DNA from: Polytrichum commune
Taxonomy: Eukaryota; Streptophyta; Polytrichopsida; Polytrichales; Polytrichaceae
Direction: 5' to 3'
Assembly: GCA_950295325.1 (NCBI GenBank)
Contig: OX485809.1
Span: 19,358,144-19,422,143 of the forward strand
DNA: 64,000 bases
The notes under the pieces were generated by a model. That model worked only from the letters and a program-made list of their open reading frames with translations. It searched no databases and was not told where the DNA came from. The translations under genes and the position numbers were made by a program. Positions 24,243-35,998 of this stretch are shown in pieces. The first letter of the stretch is position 1. Every line of letters starts with the position of its first letter.

Positions 24243-27097
24243 GTGAGTGCTGTCACTATTGGGATTTTTTAACATGATTATTGCCATCATCAGTGCATGC
24301 TAATTATTAGTTTCCCATGCACTTCATTTGTGGTAAACGAATACTACTACTCCTTAGGCTCGATGAGTGCTTGGAATCTCCGTAGGCTACGTTGAGTGAT
24401 CGTCATCAATTTCATGACTGCTGATTGTTGACTGCCGTCAGTCTCCTGCACTAAATAATTGACTATCAAACCTCTGTATGTTCAGTTTGTGTGACAGTTC
24501 CTAGTCATTCATAGCAAGACTTCCATTATAGTAGAGGTCCTTTGCCCTGTTAATGAATTCGTTGTCCCAATGATCTCAGAGCCAATTAAATTTACTGTAG
24601 AAAGATACGATGACAATATATCACTGTGTTGAGCGAAGATTACCATGAATAAGAGTTTTGAAGGTATGTATGTGAGATTGCTTCACTGACTTATACATGT
24701 CTGCCACCATACACGACTACTGGCATACGAGTCCTTTAACACACATCTTGCACAACTCTAAAAATCCCAAATCATGCTAGATTTTGGGACTTATCCTGGT
24801 AGTGATATTAACAAACAACACCTCCAAGGTTCAATTGAATTGGTTCTTAGGAGTCTTCAACAAGTGCTTTCCATCATCTGAGCAAAATGATCATGCGGAC
24901 TCCTAGACCTAAAATCAAGCTTCTAGAGTCTGATCTTGTAAAGCATTTCCAAGAAAATTTGAATGGCCAGATTGTAAAAGATAAGATTTACTAATTGAAG
25001 CACGGAGACTCAAGATTGAAAACCTATTCCTTTGTGGTCTTGTGGTTGTTGGGAAAACCTATGGATGATCAAATAAATCTGCAGTTGGGAAAAAGCTCAG
25101 TTGACAATTGAATGAATGCTTCTAATCAAATGAAGTGCAGTAGACTCTTCAGACTGTGAATGCTTCACTTCAAAGACTTATCTAGAAAATCAGATTTACG
25201 AAACCCCTTCCCCTTCTCTTGAATCACCAGACATAGGTCTAAGAAAATCCAATTCCAACATACCTCAAAAATAATAGTCGATCAATAATCAAGCACCAAT
25301 AATGGTATACTTCATTGTTTCACTAGATCGGACTCCAGTTTATTGAATCTGTTTTGACCCCCAAAAAAGCCTTCTAAATCTCTTCAAAAAACTGTTTGCC
25401 TTGTCGGCCAGGTCATCTTCATGTATGTAATCATCCCCCTCAATTAAAGTCACCATGACTTCGTGGTCCCATTTACTGGTTTAACCCCCAAAAAATTACT
25501 TATACTTAATGGTTTACTTATACATGTCTGTTAGTACTTACATGTTTACTGGTTTACTTATACATGTCTGTTAGTACTTAAAAAGTGGTGAGACCTGTTG
25601 ACGCCCGTCTCATGACCAGTTGGCATTCATCAAATGCATTGTCCTGGGAGATTTTTGGGCACGCAACATCAAGGTACTGGAGTTATGCAAGTCCAACTGG
25701 TTACATGTTCACATATTTCAGTTTCTATATGTTAATGTATGTAAATCATTATGCATAGGTTCCTCTAAAGCGATAAGTACTTTTCCCTGAAGTACTGAAC
25801 TTCAACCACTATTTTTTTGAACAGTGACTGGTCTATATGTAACTAATGGTCAGTTCTCGCTCTTCATTGGTCAAATGCAAGACTTTATAATTTTCTCCAA
25901 GTAAGTCTTCCAAGAGGCTCTTGATAAGTTAAGCTAGAAAGAGGAGGGCCTCTGTCAAGTTATCTGTTGAATGTTAAAAGTCGAGCTTTTGTTGCAGCAT
26001 AGACTTCTCAAGTTCTAATAAATATTCAACTACAACCAAGGCACCCTGAGAATTCCCAACTATCAGATGTCAACTTCGAAGAATTTTTAGGCAGAGACAA
26101 ACAATTATCTTGAATTCAGCCTTTGCAGACAGAGACAGGCCCCAAACTTGAAAAATTTGAATGCCATCAAGAAAGGACTGGCTTTCTGTTGCATAGCACT
26201 GAATTTTTATTTGACGACATCCTCGAGAGTGTTTGTTTTTGTTTCAGATTTGAAGAGTAAGTTTGATTGAGTTTTACAATTCACATGTGAAGATTTGATC
26301 ACTTCAGAAATGTGTATCACTCTAAGAGCTTTGGCCAAAAATCATCTTAAGTGTCCAAAAGTCAGTTTCTAGTTCTACTTCAGATTTTAAAAAATAAAAA
26401 ATTAACTTTGTTTGTGTGAAAAAAATTCGGAAGCAGGGTCACCAATTAGACCCCTTGGGACTGATTTCTCTTATTCGAAACCAACAAAACTCCTCAGAGA
26501 TTTGTATTTTGAAGATAAGAAAGCATATAGATATAAAGTGGTGCTTCTGAGGCACATTTTAATTAGCAGCTCCAAATCATGTGTTAATGACACTGACTCC
26601 TGTTTTATCACAAACTCAACAGTGAACACCTTATGACGATCACAATTTTTGTCACGTATTGAAGCCTGAAATTGAGGTGTTGAAGTGTTGAGGACGTTGT
26701 TTTACGTTTATGTTATCTTGCTCCCTTTCAACGTTGAACAAAGTGACCTGAGGGAAGATCATGTCTAGAGTTGCCGGTTTCGAAGTACAGGTGCCCAATG
26801 CGATCATACTTGATCAAACGTGTGTCTTTTCCAGTGTTGCTGCTTTGGAGGGCTGCAAATTGGTTTCAAAGAGCCTCTCAATAGAGAATGTAGGGTTTAA
26901 TGGTTTAAGCCTGTTTCAATAGACAATGTAGGGTTTAAGGGATTAAGGATTTGTGACTGGTCCTAGTCACATGAACTAAAACGTTGACTATCAACCCTCG
27001 CATATGTTTCCGATTTGTGACTGGTCCTAGTCATCCGAAATGGGATAATGACTAAACCTTGACTATGACTTTGATTAGCTATGTATGTATTGTGCAG
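24243..27097 (+). other. Long intron of the TNPA-like gene
   Basis: 2,855 bp with no conserved reading frame. It contains a short local duplication (GGTTTACTTATACATGTCTG at 25510 and 25550) and, near its 3' end, dyads such as GTGACT-GGTCCT-AGTCAC (26955, 27017) resembling the CACTA subterminal motif. Confidence 0.6.
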
Positions 27098-29542
27098 GCC
27101 AGAGCACACACAACCGAGCCATTTGTGTGGGAGGTGCGCAAGCGAGGTTTTGGAGGTTGTGGAATTCCTAAACCCAGGTCAATGAGCCTCCGACCGCAGG
27201 AAACGGACCAACCACAACACGACAAACCAATCAAGATGTCAGAGGATTCACTAACAGGGGAGCCCTTCGATTACTGCAACGACATTGTACCCGAGGTTCC
27301 TCGTGTTCAGGGAGGCATCACACCTCATGCTCGTGGCCGAGCCCTTCCCCGGCATGGGGCCATTAGTACCTTGGACCTTGAAATTGCAGAAAAACAGCTC
27401 CAACTACTGCAATGGAGGCGTGCGATTGAGATGCAGGAGCCTGGGGTGAACTCCTCCACATATTTTGCATCGGAGATGACCGAGAGCTTTGGTCAACCCT
27501 CATATTCCCGAGACCAGAAATCTAGACGACGTGTTGCTTTGAAGCAACAACAGGCTCATGAGGTCACATTTCGAGACGCAGGGGGGCCCCAAAAACACCT
27601 TGTGGAGGTCGATTTGAGAGGACATCCACAAGGACCGAATCGACCGCTGTGGCTAACATGTCTTCGAGGTCATGCGCAGGATATAGATTTCAGCGAAGAC
27701 AACTACAAGAATCTCAATACTTCGATGTTGCTCGCTGTCAAGGAACGAGTGGACAACACTTTTGAGTACCATGGGGGCCTTGGCAAGGTGACAGAGGAGG
27801 CTTTCCATAGCATTTTGAAGGGCCAATTGAAGGTGAAGAGATATCAGTTGAAGAAAAGAATGCAAGAAGGGAAGGACAAGCCAAAGCACATTCGTCAGGA
27901 CCATTGGGTAAAGTTGTCAAAACTCATCTTGGAGGAGAAAAAACAGCATGAAGCAGAGAAGCTGTGATACAGCCGAGCGCAAGTGAGGAGGCCGTCTTCA
28001 GCCGGGCGCAACGAAGAATATGTTCGAGCTCAATTGGTAAGTCGGAAGTCCAATACACCCCCTGATCCAAAAGTCTAAAAGGTCTTGATGTGACTAGGTG
28101 CAGCCATCAAATTAGAGTATGTGATTGTTCTTAGTCAACACGTTCGAATTTGTGACTTTTTTTAGTCATAGAGAAGCCTACCCTGTTTTTCACTAATCAT
28201 GCAGTCCTAACTAGGGGGTCTAAGATCTTTGTGCAGGCCATTGAGCTGGAGAGAAGCCCAACTAGGGTTGAAATAGAAAGAGAGCTTGCACGGGACAAAA
28301 ATGCCCCTCGAAGACTCATTCCTAGAAGTGAAACCTCGCCGAGTAGTCGAGTGTCTGATGCACAGGCAGCGCACGACAGTGATTGGCGGAGAGCCATGGA
28401 GAAGAACATTGAACGCATAATGCAGCACTTGCAGATTCCCGTTGTCACCCCCATGAAGGCAGCAAGTGTCAAAAACAGCTCAAGCTCAGAGTCCACCGGC
28501 ACCGACACTTCACAAAAGCCAGAACAGATCGAAGAAAGTACCGAGCCACTGCAGGTACAAGTATGATATGAATGTGTGTTGTCCACCTCCTGATATTACA
28601 GCTCATGCTTGGGCACTTCTTAAAATCTTGTGCCTTAATTAGCTCTAGAAAAATTCACTATAACAAGTTCGTGACTGTTCGTTGTCATTGATATGGAAAG
28701 AGTGACCAGGCTTGACTAGATGCAGTCATGGAGTTCGATTTCGTGATGGGTAGTAGTAATGGAGTTAGCATATGTGACTAATATCAGTCATCAGTTCAAT
28801 ATGTATTACTATCCGAGGTCATAGAAGTTGAATAAGTGACTGGACTGGCCAAGAAGATGTGGCATTGTTGAACAAGTTTACAAACATTGGTCATGATTAA
28901 AAGCAATCACTGAGAGGATACTTATACTCTGTAATCAGCAGGGATTGCACCAAGTAGGGGAGGGCGAATCGCTGGCAGCAGATCCGGAGAAGGCAGCGGA
29001 CATTCCTGCAGTAGGAGATGTGAAGGACTCACGTCCATCGGGAACATCGATAAACCCTGAAGGAGGCACTCCGGATTGTGTTATAGTGACCGGGGCAGAG
29101 TCAGCCGGATGTGCCCCAGTTGTGTACTCAACTCGGAATTCGAGGGCTTCGAAGCTTGCAAAAGAGGACACTCAAGCCCCTAAGAAAATGCGTTTGACAG
29201 AGGTTGAGAAGCTGAAGAAAGACCACGACGACACGAAAAAGCAAAAAGCTCTCAGGGGGTGCAAAGCTCAACCTGAAAAGAACAAGGAAGCCAACATTGA
29301 CAGTCAGCAGAACGCGAAAGGAAAGAGGAAGAGAAACATGAACGCACCGGTAAGTGAAGATGTAAGTGTCGGCAGCCATGTATTTTCACTAGTTTTCGTT
29401 CTGAAAGCACCAATTCACTGATTCAGTCCCAACTGACCCTTGTTTTGTGTGTTTTTTATTTTTAAAGGTTGTACAAGAAACTGAGGACATGGATTTAAAG
29501 AAGGGTGACCCTGTTAGACTCAAGCAAAACTTGAACACACCG

Positions 29543-29844
29543 GTAAGTGAACATGTAAGTGCCATGAGCCACTTCCTGGAATGTTGTGCCTTAGTTCTTT
29601 GCAAGTTCTCTATGGCAAGAAATTGACTGTTTGTAAAGTAATGATATGTAACGAGCGACCACTATTGATTGGATTCATTCATGAAGTTAGAACATGTGAC
29701 TGATATTAGTAATGACATTAGCATATGTGTCTTCTCACAGTCATAGAACTTGAATAAGTGCCATGAGCCTTCAGAAAGTAAATCCTTGTATAAAAGCAAC
29801 AATTTAGTCCCAACTGATCCGTGTTTTGTGGTTTTATTATGATT
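29543..29844 (+). other. Left part of the last TNPA intron
   Basis: Intron sequence between exon 6 and the insertion point of the 19.9-kb element. Its end (TCCCAACTGATCCGTGTTTT, then GTGGTTTTATTATGATT) parallels the end of the preceding intron (TCCCAACTGACCCTTGTTTT), which supports the insertion boundary. Confidence 0.7.
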
Positions 29845-29873
29845 AACACTATATTCGGTATTTGGAGACTTTT
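29845..29873 (+). repeat. Left TIR of the 19.9-kb transposon
   Basis: Begins AACACTATATTCG and ends GGAGACTTTT. The same terminus occurs at 55177. About 410 bp of transposon sequence without genes follow before the LTR fragment. Confidence 0.85.
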
Positions 29874-30287
29874 TGTTGATTATGAGACTATATAAGGATG
29901 CACATTTCAAAATTGGACCGGTAATGACGACTAAAAATCCCATATGTATAATGGTATGCTACTATTATTATACATAAAGGCATGGAAGTGAACAAAAATG
30001 TGAGGCATACATGAAAATAGTTGCGTATGAAAGACAACTCGTTATGAATGGAAGGGAAGATGCGAAGAATGAATGGAAGTTGAATGAATTAATTGGAATT
30101 GAAATACAATTATAATGGAAATACCATCAATGTCTTGAGTAACTTGCAATAGCATAGAAAGTAAGCACTTAAATATGTTCTACACCTAAGCCCATTTAGG
30201 GAGTCCGTCCCACTAGTACGCTTCTAGTCACACTAGTCCGACCCACTATTTTTTTTTTGCGGCTAAGTCCTTTTTTTTGGCGGCCTC

Positions 30288-33200
30288 TGTGAACCCTTTG
30301 AGTGGTCCACCACTCTGCGGGATCACTTTTAGTTAGAATGTTAGCATTAAAAGTTAGAATTGATAGGGAATTTAGGAAAAATTAGTTCATTTAGCATTTA
30401 GCCTAGAAGAAGGAAGGTCAAAATGAAACTAAGTAGTGCTAGAAGATAGCAAAGTAGAAAAAATGTGCTAGCTAGTAAAAACAACTAGCTAAGCAAATAT
30501 TAGTAGATGCTAGCTATTAAGCAAATGTTAGTAGATGCTAGCTGTAGTAAGTTTTTGCTATGTCTTTTAAAACCAAAAACCCAGGGAACTAAGGTCTCTA
30601 GGAAGACTGAGCTAGTGTCTATACGGGTTATTGTCACATTGGATTAAGGATTAAGTTAACAACTTAGGACCATTCTTACTTTACTTCTTTATTATTCCAC
30701 TTGATCATTCATTCTTAAGGTTCATTTGTGCCTTTTCCGTAGTGAGTGAGTCCGTCCTATAATAAGGTAGTTTTTCTACGTCGCTATGGTTTTGACCTAT
30801 GTTAGTCGTGAAGCTCAAAAGCTTGGCAAGTTGGCATGGCAATTAGTCAGGACGTCGTCCGGGGTAGCGTCTTTGAGTAACCACATCGTCTTGAGTATGC
30901 GGAAGATAAAACTTGCAAATTCCTTAATTAATTCCTTATTACCAACTTACCCGCCTCGTACATGTCTTCATGTGCCCAAGTCACCATCTTAGTCTTCAAC
31001 CATCTGGTGACTCATCTCAACAGCCATTCACTTGTTAATACAAACATAATGCATTCACAGCTAGGCGATGTTCTTCCTTAAGGCTTTAGTCCTCTATAAA
31101 CTAATCAATCAACATACAAAGGGTAAGGTCTTACTCCAGTAAGATATTCTTTCCTTCAGGGGAAGGTACCGCCTTGACAGCCTATAGCCTGCCTCTAGCC
31201 CTTCCATCTTTCATGCTGGCCCTTGCCTAGCTTTCCTCTTCTTTCCTTCTCTGACACACTGACCAAAGACTGGAATTTTGGGCCACTCGCCCAGGCGATG
31301 GCCTCACTCTAGCCTCCCTGGCTTTCTCTCTTCCTAAGACTATTGCCCTTCTCGGCTGGCTACTAAACAGCCTCTTTAACTTCCCAGTCCTCTCTGTAGA
31401 CCATGGCCATCATCTCTCTCTCGACTTGGCCTTTTGCCTGGTCCCACTGGTCTCGGCTACTAGCCTTTGGCTAGGACGATTGCCCTTCTTGCTTCTCGTC
31501 AAGCTTTGCCTAACTTGCCTTCTTCACGACAGGCTGTCTGTGTCCGTCAAATTCTCTCTCTCTCCCTCTCTCTCTGACCAGTTGCCTTGCCACTCTCTGG
31601 CCTTCTACTAGGCTATTGCCACATTTTGATTTGGCTCTCAGTCGCTTCTTGATTCTTCAGACCATTGCCTCTCACTCTATAACTTCTCAACCTTTTCCAC
31701 TTTTCTTTAATCACCCACACCGAATCAGTCTTGCCTTGCTCAATTACAAACCTCTTCTCAGCCTATTTGCCTGATTTTGACATTACAATGCTAAGTCAGA
31801 TTACTTGCTCAAACTCACTTTCCAAATATCACTCACGACATTACACATCACTTACTTCAACAATCCTCTTCACTCATAAGACAAACAATTACACATAATA
31901 CTTCACTCATGATCATCTCATAATCATCCCATTAACACAAAAGAGATAAGTCCACTTCAGGGTCCAATTGTCTCAGCCCTATAACTTCCTAACATTGTCA
32001 TTCCAAGCTTCCTGCTTGTCCAAGACTATTGCCTGGCTCAATCACTGAGCTACAGACTTCTACGCCTATTGCTAAACTACGGTGAGACTACGTCAGATTT
32101 TGCTGTTTGCAAATAGCCTACCTTCTTTCCTGTCAGCCTCCTCCTTAGTGCCGAGAGAGACGACTAGGTGGTTAGCCGTCGTAACTAATTCTTGACGGAA
32201 ATTGCCTGCATTCATCCCTCTGGATGGCTACTGACTGCCTATTGCCGGATGAAAGACGTTAAAATTCAAGATTTGTCCTTTATAGACGGGTAATGGCCAA
32301 AAAATCGGTACTACACTAGCTAAGCAAGTGTTAGTTTATTAGTTAGTGTGAGGCACACAAGACTATTGGAGGTGTTTTACGTAAGAAGATAAAATCGGCG
32401 TGAAGAATTTTGAAGACAAAAAAGAAAGAGAGCAAGGGGGATACTTGCCCACTTGCCCCCTTGCCAACTCGATGGCGGAAAAATTAGAAAGATTTCTAAA
32501 GGTTTTTTGTCGGAGCCACCTCGGCGAGAGGGTGGCAACCTCAACCGGGAAAACCCCCGAGCCAAAATTTCGGGAAAGGGTTTGAAAAATGGATCCGGTG
32601 GAGGAGGGGTCCAACCCTTTTGTGAGAGGGTTTAAAAACCCCTCCTTCCACCTTGTAGCTCTCTTTCTTTCTCTAGTTTTTGGGCGAAGCCCTGCTTCAA
32701 TGTAGTTAGGAAAAAATCCTTTAGCATGTATTCTCAATGGTCTAAAAGAAAGACTTGAGAACCCCCTCTACTCTCTCTCTCCTAGTTAGGTTGTGTGTTT
32801 ATTAACACACCAACAAAATTATTCCTTCTTTTGTAGAGGTAGGTTGGATGGTAGAGTTTTGAGTAGAGGCATTATAGACCTCATCTGCCAATGCCCTGAA
32901 GGCTTAGTTCAAAAGCTAGAACAAGATACTTATCATTTTTCTCTTAGAGAGATTTCATATAGCTATCCATAGCCGTTTCCCATTTGTGATTTGGTTGAGA
33001 TGACAATTAGTTATGGATTTTCAAAGATGGAGTAGAAAAACTGGGTGGTCTTGTGGGTAGCGGCTGCTGGATCAGACCTGCGAGCCCAATAGGAATTTTA
33101 ATTCCAAGAAATTATATTTTTCCCAAGTAGAACTTTTGTGTAGCTTTCCAAAATGGCTTAGAACATTTGATTTGAGCATGATTTGAATTAGATTTGAATT

Positions 33201-34904
33201 GTGCAAGATGGGACACATAGTTTGAGAACTTTTGGTTGACTGCTGCATTACAGAGGACCTGCTGGGTTCACTTCGGCTTACCTTTCTAATCACATATTTT
33301 TATCAAATACATATTTTTAATATCTCTCCAGGGTCATATAGAACGTTTGATTTGACTAAGATTTGAATTAGATATGAATTGTTGAAGGCGAGATACATAG
33401 TTCAAGCCTTCTTGATTGACTGCTGTGTTACAAGGAGTCCGCTGAATTTCTATTAGCTTAACCTGCTGATGTCATAATTTTTCTAGTTAGAGCTTGTTCA
33501 TAGCTTTCCAATGGTATAAGGAAAGCCTAGATCCAAGTAGTAAGGAATGTGCTATGAATTCTTGAAGTTAGAAGGTAGATAGGTGGGTTGGAAGGGTCGG
33601 TTGAATCGACCTCACACTTCCAACCCTCATAACTTTTGCATTTCTTATCCGATTAGAGTGATTTTTAGATCATTGGAAAGATAATTTGGTGCACTAAGTA
33701 TAAATATTATGCTTAGGATTAAATTACAGGGCAGAATAACACTTTATATTTTAATTGTTAACTAAGGTACGCTTACTACCAAACTAGTTACAAAGAAGGA
33801 GGCAAGGTCGACGCTCGGAAAGTGGAGCAAGGAAGGAGGTAGCGGCTCGGCCTACATCAAGCCCAAATCAACCGAGGAAAATTGAGGTAAATTAACTAAC
33901 CTTAAGCCTTCCATTTAGGATTGGAGGGAGCACGGCTAAGGTACGCATCTCTAAACCCACTCACCTATCTCGTAAGGTCAAGTGGCTTGACCACTTGACC
34001 GCCAAGGGAGTACCCAATTCCATTGTTTTCGGGGCCCTTGGTATGTTTTGTGGTAGTAGCTTCATTTATTAGCAAGTTTCGTGTGTGGTAAGTCGGATTA
34101 ATCACCGACACGACCACTCTGAATGTTGTTGGTGGAAAGGTGGGGTTAATGACCCGCGAATCCACTATTATGTTGTTGGCCCCATAGATTGGGAGTAATG
34201 GCCCCAATTTATGAAGATTGCGCAACAGGTTGAACCTACAGGTCGCCCGTCACCCTGGTCCCATTGAGTTGCATTTCGTGGTCTATCCAGTGTAAACACA
34301 TTTAACAATCAAAACATACCAAATAAATCGTAAACCCTTGTTGGCAAGAGACCCGAGGTAAGGGGTGATGCCTAATATGTTAATGTAGTAAGTTAGGACG
34401 TGCAAACAAAAGTAAGTAATTAAGAAGGAATTTGTGTGAAGGGTGGGACTTAGGCCAAGTTCCCCCGCTTAGAAAACTAAATAGAACTAAATAAAGAAAT
34501 AGGAAGAATTGAATGGTCCATCAAATTGTCGTTATTCCGTTCGTTGAGTTAGGGTGGTATGAGTCACACCCGGTTGGGTGTATCAGAACCATCCCAATTC
34601 ACAAATTAGGATTGCCTTGGTTTCAAGGCTGGTGCGTCTGCGCGTAGAATAGGTTGTAGGTTAAGGTTAGAACTAGATATGAAATTCGTTAGTGGAGTTT
34701 AAAGCCACACTAGTAAAAAACTAAGGCCTAACCTCCGGAGGTACTACGACGCATATTTAATCTCCCTTAAAAATCTAACTACTCACGTTATACACCTATC
34801 ATCCGGGTTTGGCTTGGGCGCCTGCAAATGCAGGCCACCTTCACCGAAGGGCTTGTGTGATACTTTTAGGCTCCCTCGAAAGGGGGTGGCCCAAAAGTAC
34901 CACA
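30288..34904 (+). mobile_element. Gypsy LTR fragment with nested solo LTR (LTR-A)
   Basis: Inverted near-copy of 56168-59006 (paired coordinates sum to 91072 over most of the length, with a few-base indel near 32400). It ends CCACA at 34904, a true LTR end, but lacks the first 234 bp of the LTR, so its left edge at 30288 is a break. Without the nested insertion it would be 2,839 bp. No primer binding site follows, so it is the 3' end of an element. Neighbouring pentamers differ (GCCTC, ACCGG), so it is not a simple solo LTR. Confidence 0.85.
30543..32315. mobile_element. Solo LTR of another retrotransposon, 1,773 bp
   Basis: Starts TGTAGTA and ends TACTACA, the TG..CA inverted ends of an LTR. 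It is flanked on both sides by CTAGC (30538-30542 and 32316-32320), a 5-bp duplication. The host LTR copy at 56168-59240 lacks it and shows the uninterrupted GATGCTAGC/CTAGCTAAG type sequence. The interior is CT-rich and has no coding region. Confidence 0.88.
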
Positions 34905-35561
34905 ACCGGCGTGGACAACAAGCCTTCTAAGGTAAGGCGCTAGCGTATCGACCAAAAACGTGTCGTTCCTATCGCCGGTCCAAGTGGCGGGGAAGATGAC
35001 GTTCCCCGGGGGGTTCAAGACGCTTTTGGTGGGGCTGTCGTCGACGAGGACGGTGTTCTCGGGGGTCGGCCACCACCCGTGGGGTACCCCCTGCAACCGG
35101 GGGATGCCCCGCCACAGTCTTGACCTCAGGACCTTGAGGAATTGTTGTCCTCCGCCACGACCGCCGAACTTTGGAACCGGCAGACCCTTTTCGTCGAGCA
35201 ATTCATCGCAATCCTCTTGGCCGAGGATGAGGCAAGGGCTCGGAAGATCGCGGAAGAGGAAGTCGACGATTGGCTCGGTGTTCTCCATGACCATGGAGCT
35301 CCACACAATGACGTGAGCTACATCGAGCACCTCTCGAAGGAAGTCACGCAGGCCGGAACGGGCGCGGACAACCTTGCGGTTAATGAGAGTGTCGAGCTCT
35401 CCGTCGTAGTCCCTTTCGTCGGGGTGACGGAAGGGACGCGTGAGGACCCGGGGGATGTGTTCGGTGTGACACAACACCCCGTTCAGGTCGAACACGACGA
35501 ACGGTTTGTTTCGGGTAAGACGTCCACTGGTCGAGGGTTTCCGACCTATCTCCGGGGGATC
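34905..35561 (-). pseudogene. FCP1/NIF-type HAD phosphatase-like fragment
   Basis: A 219-codon exon-like frame, opening after a CACAG acceptor-like site and cut off by the LTR end. It has HAD phosphatase motif I as VVFDLNGVLCH, the VWSSM serine motif, and LVDDSPTKSVLNPPGN for the C-terminal acidic motif, as in NIF/FCP1-like plant proteins. Motif I reads DLN rather than DLD, so the second aspartate of the catalytic pair is replaced. The 3' end is missing and no start codon is seen. Whether it is a captured host exon or a cargo gene of the transposon cannot be decided. Confidence 0.7.
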
Positions 35562-35998
35562 CTGTGATTAACAACTCGACTAGTTTAATTCTATGATCTA
35601 ATAAACAACATTGCATTGAGGAAAAGACGATTATGCGAGGAAAATAGTGCAAGGAGAATGTGGTCAAGTGCAGACTTGCGAACGAGCGTTCGTGAATGAA
35701 GGCTGGGGTGGCGCATCATTTACGAACGCTCGTTCGTGAACGCGGATAGAAGCACATGTACGAACGCTCGTTCGTGAAGGAGGGTGAAAGTGGGCGTGAA
35801 AGTGTAATGATGCGCATGAACATACATAATACAAGATGCGATACGATATAATAAGTTTGGGAGATGCGACGCAGAGATCATCTGCTCATATATTAATTCG
35901 GTGAATATTTACAATTGTCTCACGTGATAATTTTTCACAGTTTCCTATGGCAAATACATGCCGTGTTCTACAAAATTTCTCGGGCTAAGGGTCAAAAT
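35562..35998. other. Gap between phosphatase-like fragment and companion gene
   Basis: No gene. Three dyads (about 35678, 35722, 35760) lie here, the leftmost of the array. The companion gene's stop codon is at 35999-36001. Confidence 0.6.

Noticed and set aside
30288..34904. LTR-A as a solo LTR
   Set aside because: It lacks 234 bp at one end and the neighbouring pentamers (GCCTC, ACCGG) do not match.
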